A stretch of DNA of 7,028 nucleotides from Methanobacteriota archaeon (lineage in GTDB: Archaea; Hydrothermarchaeota; Hydrothermarchaeia; Hydrothermarchaeales; SZUA-236): NCBI GenBank assembly GCA_003695745.1, contig RFHW01000191.1:1-7028 (forward strand). The letters are read 5' to 3'. Positions 1 through 5,962 of the stretch are shown one piece after another. Both the position numbers and the translations under genes were made by a program. Below the pieces are notes generated by a model. That model saw only the letters and a program-made list of their open reading frames with translations. It did not search any database and was not told the DNA's origin. Position 1 is the stretch's first letter; every line of letters starts with the position of its first letter.

Positions 1-238
1 CGGCCTCCTTCTCCTCAAGCCCTTCCTCTGCTAGAAAGGTGTGCTCAGGATATTCTCTTCTGATGGCTGCGACAATGGCCTTTTGAGCCCCTCTGTCCAC
101 GGCGGTCACATAGTCGAAGGCCCGTTTCTTGTCGATGTCATCCTTTGAAAGATGGCCGAGACCATCCAGTATGAGCTGTCCCGCTTCTTTTGCCGCCTCC
201 ACCGCTGTTTCCAGAAAGGCCTTTTTTTCAGCCGTCAT
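1..238 (-). CDS. Inositol monophosphatase / fructose-1,6-bisphosphatase family protein (N-terminal 79 residues; cut by window edge)
   Basis: Only the first 79 residues are in the window; the gene continues past position 1. Family hallmarks are visible: an N-terminal helix with AAKEAGQ (residues 15-21), then K37 and DYVTAVD at 42-48, corresponding to the family's K...DxVTxxD stretch, and YPEHTFLAEEG at 63-73, whose E71-E72 pair is the expected metal-binding EE. The later WDPIDGT-type metal site would lie outside the window. Archaeal members hydrolyse inositol-1-phosphate and/or fructose-1,6-bisphosphate in the cytoplasm. Some archaeal proteins fuse this domain to NAD kinase, which cannot be excluded here. 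The ATG at 238 overlaps the end of the GMP synthase subunit gene by 11 bases, so the two are probably translated together as the last visible members of the operon. Family is confident; substrate is unknown. Confidence 0.85.
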   Translation of the reverse strand, partial: MTAEKKAFLETAVEAAKEAGQLILDGLGHLSKDDIDKKRAFDYVTAVDRGAQKAIVAAIRREYPEHTFLAEEGLEEKEA

Positions 239-794
239 CCCTGCAGAGCCCCATGAAATTCCTGAATATCTGCGGCCCCTTTGGCGTGTGCTCGACCTCG
301 GGATGGAACTGGACGCCGAAGACAGGGTGGTCCCTGTGCCTCATGGCCTCCACCTGGCAGGTCTCGGAGTGGGCAAGCCTTATGAATCCCTCTGGCATCC
401 TCTTCACCTCGTCCTTATGGGACACCCATGCCCGGAAGCTCGGCCCGGTTCCCTGGAGGAGCGCATCCTCGTCATCCACTATGATCTCTGACTCTGCATA
501 CTCGCCTATCTCAGCCTCTTTCACCTCGCCTCCGAAGGCCTTGGCGATGAGCTGGTGGCCCAGACATATGCCGAGGAGCGGCACCTCCCTGTAAAAGGCC
601 TTGATGATGGCCTGTGAGTTCCCTGTTTCCTCAAGGAAGGGGCCGCCGCCTATGACGATTGCGTCAGGCTCCATGGCACGGAGCTCCTCAGGTGTTATGT
701 CGTTCTTCAGCAGCCTTGCATCCGCCCCAAGATACTTGAGGGTGCGGTAGATGCGGTGGTTGTACTGTCCTCTGTTGGCTATTACGGCGATCAT
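228..794 (-). CDS. guaAA: GMP synthase, glutamine amidotransferase subunit A
   Basis: A stand-alone class I glutamine amidotransferase of 188 residues, the usual size for the archaeal two-subunit GMP synthase. It hydrolyses glutamine and passes ammonia to the separate ATP-pyrophosphatase subunit, which aminates XMP to GMP in the cytoplasm. The catalytic triad is visible: C77 within GICLGHQ (75-81), and H164 and E166 within FHPEVEH. The N-terminus IAVIANRGQYNHRIYR is typical of archaeal GuaA glutaminase subunits, and VIGGGP (47-52) forms the oxyanion region. The ATG at 794 sits in an ATGA overlap with the stop of the upstream phosphoribosyltransferase, and its end overlaps the phosphatase start by 11 bases. 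The partner ATP-pyrophosphatase subunit is not in this window, so it must be encoded elsewhere or downstream. The nearby phosphoribosyltransferase supports a purine role. Confidence 0.95.
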   Translation of the reverse strand: MIAVIANRGQYNHRIYRTLKYLGADARLLKNDITPEELRAMEPDAIVIGGGPFLEETGNSQAIIKAFYREVPLLGICLGHQLIAKAFGGEVKEAEIGEYAESEIIVDDEDALLQGTGPSFRAWVSHKDEVKRMPEGFIRLAHSETCQVEAMRHRDHPVFGVQFHPEVEHTPKGPQIFRNFMGLCRDDG

Positions 795-1369
795 CCCTTG
801 AATCTCCTTTTCAGCTCCTCTGCATATTCCTCTTCTTTTATCCCTGCCCCTTTAAGCTCTTTTTCCGCCTCAGCCCTGCCGGCGGATCTCCCGGCTATGA
901 GCCGGATGGTCTCCTGCACCTCCCATGGGAATATCACCCATGCAGGGGTCTCAAGGAAATAGATGTCAGGGACAAGCTTTGTATGTGGTTTCATGGCAAG
1001 GGTTGCGACGGTGACCTGGGCTGCGCCTTTGTCAAGGACATGCCTCTTTGCGGCGATAAGGCTTCCTCCGGTGTCAGATATGTCGTCCACAAGGATCACC
1101 CCCCTGCCCTTGACATCCCTCTGAAGGGGCGTGGTGATCTCAGGGGAGGGGTCTCTCACATCTATGTCCCTGTAGAATCTGACGGCCATGGTGGCCACAT
1201 CCCCTGCTCCCAGCAGGTCTGAGAGTATCCTCAGCGGCACGAGCCCGCCTCTTGAAAGACCGATGAGCATATGGCCCTCGAGCCCCTGTCCTCGGATCCT
1301 CTCTGCAATCTCCCTGCAGCCCTGCTCAACATCCTCCCATGTAAGCCTAAGATACTGCAACGTCCCCAC
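791..1369 (-). CDS. Type I phosphoribosyltransferase, probable purine (xanthine/guanine/hypoxanthine) salvage enzyme
   Basis: 192 residues from the GTG at 1369. The PRPP-binding motif VILVDDISDTGGS is at 91-103. A GLSRGGLVPLRILSD stretch at 37-51 matches the loop that binds pyrophosphate in this fold, and a FYRDID segment (65-70) follows. The conserved aromatic stretch WVIFPWE (144-150) resembles archaeal proteins of the COG2236 xanthine/guanine-type group. Such enzymes transfer the ribose phosphate of PRPP to a purine base in the cytoplasm. Its place directly before the GMP synthase subunit, joined by an ATGA overlap, supports a purine substrate, but the base used is inferred. The start is uncertain: the GTG at 1369 has no well-spaced ribosome site, whereas the TTG at 1360 follows GGTG at 1367-1370 by six bases and would give [10 protein letters not shown]. 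Either start overlaps the end of the PIN gene. The charged C-terminal tail (160-192) is probably helical. Confidence 0.88.
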   Translation of the reverse strand: MGTLQYLRLTWEDVEQGCREIAERIRGQGLEGHMLIGLSRGGLVPLRILSDLLGAGDVATMAVRFYRDIDVRDPSPEITTPLQRDVKGRGVILVDDISDTGGSLIAAKRHVLDKGAAQVTVATLAMKPHTKLVPDIYFLETPAWVIFPWEVQETIRLIAGRSAGRAEAEKELKGAGIKEEEYAEELKRRFKG

Positions 1370-1754
1370 CTTCCAGGGCGAGGGTTCGCCTCTGCCTTAG
1401 AAAGACCACCCTGCCGCCTTTTTCAAGGACCCTTCTCCTCAGCTCCCGATCATTTGTGCACACAACCGTCCCCTTCTCTGTGATTGCAAGTATGGCACTG
1501 TCAGGGTCCTCAGCCTCTACAGACACCTTTTTCATGCCCTCTGCGAGCTGGAGCGCCACCTTCGCGGCCTTCCGCACCTTGAGGCTGCCTTTCTGTGAAA
1601 GGGTCTTGAGCTCTCTCAGCACCTTATCTGGGATGACTGCCTCATATCCTGCCTCCAGAAGCCTGTCCAGCTCTGAGAGGATGTCCACCTTGAACTGAAA
1701 GGGCACCATCAGGAAGTTGGTGTCCAGAATCACCTTCACAGGGGGGCGATTCAT
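1347..1754 (-). CDS. PIN-domain protein, Fcf1/Utp24-like predicted rRNA-processing nuclease
   Basis: 135 residues, essentially one PIN domain. The acidic metal-binding residues expected of PIN nucleases are present: D11 in ILDTNFLM, E48 in DKVLRELK, D85 in DPDSAILAI and D102 in [10 protein letters not shown]. This predicts a Mg/Mn-dependent single-stranded RNA endonuclease. In archaea, a PIN protein related to eukaryotic Fcf1/Utp24 is often encoded beside aIF2 gamma, and the same pairing here favours a ribosome-biogenesis role over a VapC toxin. No antitoxin-like gene is adjacent, which agrees. The ATG at 1754 was chosen because it forms an ATGA overlap with the aIF2 gamma stop; an in-frame ATG at 1784 would add ten residues without any family similarity. 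The 3' end overlaps the phosphoribosyltransferase by up to 23 bases. Nuclease activity is inferred from the intact acidic residues. Confidence 0.88.
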   Translation of the reverse strand: MNRPPVKVILDTNFLMVPFQFKVDILSELDRLLEAGYEAVIPDKVLRELKTLSQKGSLKVRKAAKVALQLAEGMKKVSVEAEDPDSAILAITEKGTVVCTNDRELRRRVLEKGGRVVFLRQRRTLALEGGDVAVS

Positions 1755-2983
1755 TTCACTATCCCGTAGCCGATGAGCCTCCACCGTGTCCCTATCCTCC
1801 TTGAAACAGCCACCCTGGAGCCCTTCTCAGCCACTGTGGGGAGCTTGAGCCTGATCTCCACCTCATCCTTCCTTGCTGAGGTGACGATGCCCACGGTGGT
1901 CGTGGTGAGTATGTTCAGCATCAGGGGCTCGTTGGTCCTGATCGCCTCCACCTCAAGCTCCTCTTTTGTCCCCACAACCCTCTTCAGAAGATGGATCTCA
2001 AGGAGGAGGCTGTCCACCTCAGGCGGCAGCACCCCCGGCTTGCTGAGCATCCTTCCGCTGAGGCCGTCAGACTTTGTGAGAGAGGGGTCAAGGAGGGTGC
2101 CAACGCCCACAAGGCCGCCGGGGTATATCTTCTTCGTGCTCTTCCCGCCTGCGATAAGGCTCTCCACCTTTGTGAGGATGGGCCTGCGGACGGTGCGGTT
2201 CTCCTCCTGATACTGGAATCCCGGTCTGATCTCCACCTCATCGTCCACTGAGAGCACTCCCTGCACAAGGGAGCCTCCCACCACGCCTCCCACCATGTTC
2301 TCCGGCCTTGTGCCCGGCTTGTTTATGTCAAAGGAGCGGGCGATAAGCATCTTAGGCGGTTTGTCCCTGTCCCTTTTGGGCGTGGGGATCGTCCTCTCTA
2401 TCTCCTGTATGAGGAGGTCTATGTTGGTGCCGTGCTGGGCTGCCACAGGCACGATGGGCGCGTCCTCTGCCACCGTCCCTTTCAGGAACTCCTTGATCTG
2501 CTCATAGTTCTCCTTCGCCTTCTCAGGCGGGACGATGTCTATCTTGTTCTGCACCACCACGACCTTCTTCACACCGATCACATCAAGGGCCATGAGATGC
2601 TCCTTTGTCTGGGGCTGCGGACAGGGCTCGTTGGCGGCTATGACGAGGAGGGCGCCGTCCATGATAGCGGCGCCTGAGAGCATGGTGGCCATCAGCGTCT
2701 CATGCCCTGGCGAGTCCACGAACGAGACGGTGCGAAGCACTGTTGTCTCAGAGCCGTCCACCGGGCATTTCTTCTCTGTTGTGTAGCACTCTGGCTCGCT
2801 GCATTTGGGGCATTTCCTGAAGGTGGTGTCGGCGTAGCCAAGCCTTATGGATATGCCCCGTTTCAGCTCTTCAGAATGGACGTCTGTCCAGACGCCGGAA
2901 AGGGCCTGTGTGAGGGTGGTTTTGCCATGGTCCACATGGCCCACCATCCCGATGTTTATCTCTGACTGCCCTATCCTCACCAA
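1751..2983 (-). CDS. eif2g: Translation initiation factor 2 subunit gamma (aIF2 gamma)
   Basis: 410 residues, full length for the family. It is the GTPase core of the heterotrimeric factor that delivers initiator Met-tRNA to the small ribosomal subunit. Visible motifs: G1 GHVDHGKT (15-22), switch [15 protein letters not shown] (39-52), G3 DSPGH (90-94), G4 NKID (146-149) and AAQ (181-183) at the G5 position. The family signature [18 protein letters not shown] opens domain II, and the C-terminus ends in [16 protein letters not shown]. The zinc-knuckle insert (58-74) is unusual: C58, C61, C66 and C73 are present, but the fourth cysteine expected after C73 (CxxC) is an aspartate. The start is TTG at 2983 or GTG at 2980; the first ATG is codon 13, inside the conserved [11 protein letters not shown] strand and too late. 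A G-run lies directly before the start. The gene begins 4 bases after the eS6 stop. Confidence 0.97.
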   Translation of the reverse strand: MVRIGQSEINIGMVGHVDHGKTTLTQALSGVWTDVHSEELKRGISIRLGYADTTFRKCPKCSEPECYTTEKKCPVDGSETTVLRTVSFVDSPGHETLMATMLSGAAIMDGALLVIAANEPCPQPQTKEHLMALDVIGVKKVVVVQNKIDIVPPEKAKENYEQIKEFLKGTVAEDAPIVPVAAQHGTNIDLLIQEIERTIPTPKRDRDKPPKMLIARSFDINKPGTRPENMVGGVVGGSLVQGVLSVDDEVEIRPGFQYQEENRTVRRPILTKVESLIAGGKSTKKIYPGGLVGVGTLLDPSLTKSDGLSGRMLSKPGVLPPEVDSLLLEIHLLKRVVGTKEELEVEAIRTNEPLMLNILTTTTVGIVTSARKDEVEIRLKLPTVAEKGSRVAVSRRIGTRWRLIGYGIVK

Positions 2984-2987
2984 CCCC

Positions 2988-3359
2988 CTATTTCGAGAGA
3001 AGCTCCTCTATGGCCTTTTTCCCTCTTTTCACGATCACTGCATTCACCTGAGCGATCTCAGGGGTGACAACGTTGCCTCTTATGAGCTTTCTCTTCACAA
3101 CGCCCCGCTCTCTCTGGCGGTATCCTCTGCCCTTTCCCATGAGCACCCTTGTGCGGACAGCGCCGTGGACATCGGGCTTCATGGGTGTGCCATCCCTGTC
3201 GCTCCCTCCGGTTATCTTTATCTCATAGCCTGTGAGGCCGATCTTGCTCCCTGCTATCTTCTCGCCTATCCTGCTGCCCACCACTGCCGCTGTCTGCGCC
3301 TCGTCGAGCTCAATGTTGTGGGCTCTCTTTTCCTTTGGGTCTGATAAAACTATCTTCAA
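2988..3359 (-). CDS. rps6e: Small-subunit ribosomal protein eS6 (S6e)
   Basis: 123 residues, close to the usual archaeal eS6 length. The N-terminus MKIVLSDP matches the family. The internal signature [11 protein letters not shown] (51-61) is followed by the basic MGKGRGYR (74-81) and RKLIRGNVV (90-98) segments that bind rRNA. The start is set by a strong ribosome site, GGAGGTG at 3365-3371, five bases before the TTG at 3359. The TTG at 3362 is also in frame but only two bases from that site. A longer reading frame up to 3443 would run through the TATA box and add 28 residues foreign to the family. It is the first gene of the operon, with a promoter near 3412, and stops 4 bases before aIF2 gamma. 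Pairing of eS6 with aIF2 gamma is common in archaea. Confidence 0.96.
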   Translation of the reverse strand: MKIVLSDPKEKRAHNIELDEAQTAAVVGSRIGEKIAGSKIGLTGYEIKITGGSDRDGTPMKPDVHGAVRTRVLMGKGRGYRQRERGVVKRKLIRGNVVTPEIAQVNAVIVKRGKKAIEELLSK

Positions 3360-3364
3360 CAAAA

Positions 3365-3371
3365 CACCTCC
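3365..3371 (-). promoter_or_regulatory. Shine-Dalgarno site of eS6
   Basis: GGAGGTG on the minus strand, a full match to the archaeal anti-Shine-Dalgarno sequence, with five bases before the TTG at 3359. It decides the start codon, because the next TTG upstream is only two bases away. Confidence 0.85.
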
Positions 3372-3381
3372 TAAACATAGG

Positions 3382-3391
3382 ATTGGCCAAT
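3382..3391. repeat. 10-base perfect palindrome over the predicted eS6 transcription start
   Basis: ATTGGCCAAT is its own reverse complement. It lies about 26 bases downstream of the TATA-box centre, where transcription should begin, and just upstream of the Shine-Dalgarno site. This placement would suit a repressor site or an mRNA leader element. A palindrome this short can also arise by chance. Confidence 0.4.
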
Positions 3392-3404
3392 GGTTATCGC
3401 CTCT

Positions 3405-3420
3405 TACTATATATAATTTA
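3405..3420 (-). promoter_or_regulatory. TATA-box promoter of the eS6-aIF2 gamma operon
   Basis: The minus strand reads TAAATTATATATAGTA, an AT-rich archaeal TATA box in otherwise GC-rich DNA. Its centre is near 3412, which puts transcription start near 3386 and gives a leader of about 27 bases that still contains the full Shine-Dalgarno site. The purine-containing GCTAAA just upstream could serve as the TFB recognition element. Confidence 0.75.
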
Positions 3421-3464
3421 TTTAGCCGGCGCCCCTCATCCACACCGGCAGGGAGAGGACGGTT

Positions 3465-3476
3465 AAAGATATATAG
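3465..3476 (+). promoter_or_regulatory. TATA-box promoter of the DUF5679 gene
   Basis: AAAGATATATAG on the plus strand matches an archaeal TATA box with an A-rich TFB element. Transcription is predicted near 3499, giving a leader of about 32 bases. It diverges from the eS6 promoter, with TATA centres about 60 bases apart. TACTATATA at 3405-3413 and TATATAGTA at 3470-3478 are inverted copies formed by the two boxes. Confidence 0.7.
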
Positions 3477-3516
3477 TAGCGGCTTCCCTATCCATGGTTA
3501 CGAACCAATAATGAAT

Positions 3517-3522
3517 GGAGGT
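3517..3522 (+). promoter_or_regulatory. Shine-Dalgarno site of the DUF5679 gene
   Basis: GGAGGT lies eight bases before the ATG at 3531. A second purine-rich GGAG (3527-3530) directly abuts the start and is too close to act. The site supports a real small gene here. Confidence 0.75.
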
Positions 3523-3530
3523 AAATGGAG

Positions 3531-3671
3531 ATGACAGAAGCGTATTGTGTGAAGTGCCGGGCCAAAAGAGAGATGAAAAACCCCACGAAGGTTACTATGA
3601 AGAACGGCAAGCCAGCGACAAAGGGCACCTGCCCTGTCTGCGGCACCGGCATGTACAAGATAGGCGGTTGA
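3531..3671 (+). CDS. Small zinc-ribbon-like protein, DUF5679 type
   Basis: A 46-residue protein that is easily missed because of its size. It starts MTEAYCVKCRAKREMKNP and carries two CxxC knuckles: C6/C9 (YCVKC) and C34/C37 (TCPVC). This four-cysteine layout predicts a single bound zinc. The middle segment VTMKNGKPATKGTCPVCG closely resembles what I recall of the DUF5679 family found in archaea and some bacteria, whose function is unknown. It has its own TATA box, a well-spaced GGAGGT site and a hairpin/T-run after the stop, so it appears to be a single-gene transcript. It diverges from the ribosomal operon and converges on the FKBP-thioredoxin gene, 23 bases away. It is basic (many Lys/Arg) and cytoplasmic. 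Nucleic-acid binding is possible but unproven. Confidence 0.9.
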   Translation: MTEAYCVKCRAKREMKNPTKVTMKNGKPATKGTCPVCGTGMYKIGG

Positions 3672-3696
3672 AAGAACACCGCTATTCTCTTTTTTT
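3663..3696 (+). terminator. Hairpin plus T-run terminator after the DUF5679 gene
   Basis: GCGGT (3664-3668) pairs with ACCGC (3678-3682), extendable by one G-T pair, around a nine-base loop. A run of seven T follows at 3690-3696. The hairpin begins within the last codons of the gene. In archaea the T-run alone can end transcription. It overlaps the last codon of the convergent FKBP-thioredoxin gene. Confidence 0.6.
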
Positions 3697-4864
3697 ATCC
3701 ATCATCTATTTGCCTGTCCCTTTCGTGTAAAAGGGCTTTTTCAAGTTCCTCCATAAAAGAGGAGGGGTCTCTGTATCCCCGAAGCCTCATGGTCTCCCTG
3801 CCGCCGCTGTCCATGAATATCATGGTGGGCGTTGCATATATGGCGAGGTCCCTTGCCTCCTCTGGCCGGGCGTCCACGTCCAGGGCTGCGGCTATGAACC
3901 TCTTTTCCAGGAGGGATGCGACGGCATCGTCGGAGAGGGTTTCGGCCTCGAACTTCCTGCACCACCCGCACCAGGGCGCATGGACATAGAGGAAGATGGG
4001 TTCTCCCCTTTCGCTGGCCAGGAGACGGGCCTTTTCAAGGGAGGTGATGAACTCCACCCTGCCCAGTGTTATCGTCCCGTTCACAGCGGCTTCACCGGGC
4101 TTTATGATCCCCTCAACAACCAGCTGGAAGAGGATGGTCTCTCCGGCGAGGGGGTGGTTCAGGTCCACTGTATAGGTCTCCTCATCGGCGGAGACCACCC
4201 TTCCCATCCCTTCCACAGTGGCTGTCATGGAGCCGGGCTCAGGGTCGATGGTCACTGCAACGGCGCTGTCATTCACCCTTATATGGACGATGCCTCGCCT
4301 CGTTTCAAGGGTGGCGTTCTCTGCCTCGTTCACAAAGGACACAGTGCCGTTGCCTATGGATGTGACCGTTGCGTTCCAGTAGCTGAGGCTGTAGCTCCTG
4401 TTCACCGCCGGGGGCTCTCTGAAGATCGTTTCAAAGGCCTCCATGGAAACCTCGTCCCTCCTTGGGAACACACGGGTCCTTGGCAGGACCTTCACAAGGC
4501 TTTCATTCCGGATCCCATAGGCCTTTTCAGGTGTGAGCAGGATCTCCTTTGATTCGCCTTCCGCCATGCCCAGCAGGGCCTCTTCAACACCGGGTATGAG
4601 TGCGGCCTCGCCCACTTTCACAGTCACCGGGCCGGGTGCGTGGCTCAGGTTGAGCCCCAGCCTCTCTGCGACCTCCTCATAGGATGTGTCCAGCACCTCC
4701 CCGCCGGCGGTGCTCATTATATAGCTGAGCCTTACTGTGTCGCCTGGCTCGACCCTTTTCTCCTTGCCAAGGGACAGGGGCGTGTATCCGCCGTCAGATG
4801 ATGTGGAGAGGCAGCCTGCAAGGAGCAGCAGGACGACCATGATAAACAGGGTTGCCGGGCGCAT
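3695..4864 (-). CDS. Lipoprotein fusing an FKBP/SlyD-like prolyl isomerase to a CGWC thioredoxin domain
   Basis: 389 residues in three parts. Residues 1-18 are a lipoprotein signal: basic start, hydrophobic run and LLAGC with C18 as the likely lipidated cysteine, anchoring the protein outside the membrane. Residues ~38-270 form an FKBP-type prolyl isomerase: VEPGDTVRLSYI (38-49), LIPGVEEALLGMAEGE (89-104) and the SlyD-group NHPLAGETILFQL (236-248). The long insert between ~128 and 235 occupies the place of the SlyD flap domain and is larger than in bacterial SlyD. Residues ~275-389 are a thioredoxin-fold domain with APWCGWCRKFEAETLS (296-311), active site C299/C302, and the cis-proline stretch YATPTMIF (343-350). 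Eight N-x-S/T sequons lie at 72-264 and none in the thioredoxin part. It probably isomerises prolines and exchanges disulfides in exported proteins. It lies 16 bases after the DsbA-like gene, so it is probably co-transcribed. No clear Shine-Dalgarno site precedes the ATG. Confidence 0.9.
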   Translation of the reverse strand: MRPATLFIMVVLLLLAGCLSTSSDGGYTPLSLGKEKRVEPGDTVRLSYIMSTAGGEVLDTSYEEVAERLGLNLSHAPGPVTVKVGEAALIPGVEEALLGMAEGESKEILLTPEKAYGIRNESLVKVLPRTRVFPRRDEVSMEAFETIFREPPAVNRSYSLSYWNATVTSIGNGTVSFVNEAENATLETRRGIVHIRVNDSAVAVTIDPEPGSMTATVEGMGRVVSADEETYTVDLNHPLAGETILFQLVVEGIIKPGEAAVNGTITLGRVEFITSLEKARLLASERGEPIFLYVHAPWCGWCRKFEAETLSDDAVASLLEKRFIAAALDVDARPEEARDLAIYATPTMIFMDSGGRETMRLRGYRDPSSFMEELEKALLHERDRQIDDG

Positions 4865-4880
4865 GGTTGTGATGATCGGC

Positions 4881-5930
4881 TCAGCCTGCGTTGGAGAGGG
4901 CTGCGTCGATAACGCTCTGGAACACAGAGTAGGGCTGGGCGCCGGATATCTGGAAGAGCACGTTTTTGCCGTCTGAAGATTCCCTGTAGATCAGCGTCTG
5001 CCCGTTGGCCAGGTTCTTCAGTGTCTCAACATCTGCATCCTCTTTAGATGCCATGATGAAAAAGGCGGGCGTGCCTGTGACCCCGAGGCTGGAGCCGGTC
5101 TGAAGGTCTCTGGACACCTCATGGACATACTTCGATGTGTCAAGGCATGTGTTGAAGGCCTCTGTGTCAAGGCCGAGCTCGGCGGCGTATTCCTTGAACC
5201 TCGGTGTGCCCACGCTGCTCCAGCTCTGCTGTCTCTGGAAGAGCATGTCATGGTAATCCCAGAAACGGTCCTGCTCGAAGGCGCACTGGGCCGCTTCAGC
5301 GGCCTTCTCGGCCATAGGGTGTATGGATGAGAGCGGGAAGTCGCGGTAGACGAAGAGTATCCTGTCGCCGTAGTCATCCTCCATCCTCTGAACCGTTGGG
5401 TGGACCCTTGCGCAGAAGGGGCACTGGAAATCTGAGAACTCAACTACAACCACCCCGGCCTCCCTGTTCCCGGTCCAGGGGTCATCGTCGAGGAGGCGGT
5501 CCCGATCTATGTCCACGGTCTTCACCGCCTCTTCAGCAGGCGGCTGGGGCCTTGGAAGGGGCTGTGTCATGTCTATGGGCGGGTTCACAAAGAGGAGCCT
5601 GCCCCCACCTGACACATATACAAGGGCTGTCTGAGCGCCCTGGGGTGTGCTCACCTCAAGACGCACCTCATATAGGCCGTCCCTCTCTGACACATTCGCC
5701 ACCTCGGCTGTGAGGCCGGGCTGGAGGAGGTTCTCATTCACAAAATCCCCGGCGAGGGCGCTGATCTCCTCTGGCGGCAGACCCCCATTTATCATGGTGT
5801 TGCCGGTCGTGGCGGCAGGGCCTCCAAGAACCTCTCGCCCAGAGTAGAGATAGCCTATGGCGCCTCCAAGGACGATGCCGATCACAAGGCCAATGAGCAC
5901 CATCTTCGCTCTGTCAGAATCGGTTTCCAC
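4881..5930 (-). CDS. Membrane-anchored DsbA-like thiol:disulfide oxidoreductase
   Basis: 349 residues. One N-terminal transmembrane segment (about 10-29, MVLIGLVIGIVLGGAIGYLY) follows a short charged start and should anchor the protein with its bulk outside. Residues ~53-120 form a small beta-rich domain. A proline-rich linker (124-132) leads to a DsbA/Thioredoxin_4 domain with active site C170-P-F-C173 in FSDFQCPFC, the family's YRDFPLSSIHPMAEKAAEAA region (195-214) and the cis-proline loop GVTGTPAFFI (283-292). C216 and C262 are two further cysteines at positions often conserved in this family and could form a second disulfide. The likely role is to oxidise or isomerise cysteines in exported proteins. 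The GTG at 5930 follows GGTG by seven bases and an in-frame TAA lies directly upstream; ATG at codon 10 would cut off the charged start. No DsbB/VKOR-type partner is visible. Confidence 0.92.
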   Translation of the reverse strand: METDSDRAKMVLIGLVIGIVLGGAIGYLYSGREVLGGPAATTGNTMINGGLPPEEISALAGDFVNENLLQPGLTAEVANVSERDGLYEVRLEVSTPQGAQTALVYVSGGGRLLFVNPPIDMTQPLPRPQPPAEEAVKTVDIDRDRLLDDDPWTGNREAGVVVVEFSDFQCPFCARVHPTVQRMEDDYGDRILFVYRDFPLSSIHPMAEKAAEAAQCAFEQDRFWDYHDMLFQRQQSWSSVGTPRFKEYAAELGLDTEAFNTCLDTSKYVHEVSRDLQTGSSLGVTGTPAFFIMASKEDADVETLKNLANGQTLIYRESSDGKNVLFQISGAQPYSVFQSVIDAALSNAG

Positions 5931-5962
5931 TTAATAGCACCGCCTCCCACTCTCATCCTCCT

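Noticed and set aside
1347..1754. VapC toxin of a toxin-antitoxin pair
   Set aside because: No small antitoxin-like gene precedes it; the upstream gene is aIF2 gamma, and the genomic setting fits the Fcf1-like PIN group.
1755..1784. Longer N-terminus for the PIN protein, from an ATG at 1784
   Set aside because: The extra ten residues are the aIF2 gamma C-terminal coding sequence read in another frame, and the ATG at 1754 forms the typical ATGA overlap.
3360..3443. Longer N-terminus for eS6, up to an ATG at 3443
   Set aside because: The extension runs through the TATA box and Shine-Dalgarno site, and eS6 proteins begin at MKIVxSDP.
3425..3449. GCCGG / CCGGC inverted repeat between the divergent TATA boxes of eS6 and DUF5679
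   Set aside because: Only five bases per arm with a 15-base gap in GC-rich DNA, so chance is a sufficient explanation.
3980..4552. 190-residue plus-strand open frame inside the FKBP-thioredoxin gene
   Set aside because: No motif or ribosome site; it is the antisense shadow of a gene with clear domain signatures. Other long antisense frames over aIF2 gamma and the DsbA-like gene were dropped for the same reason.
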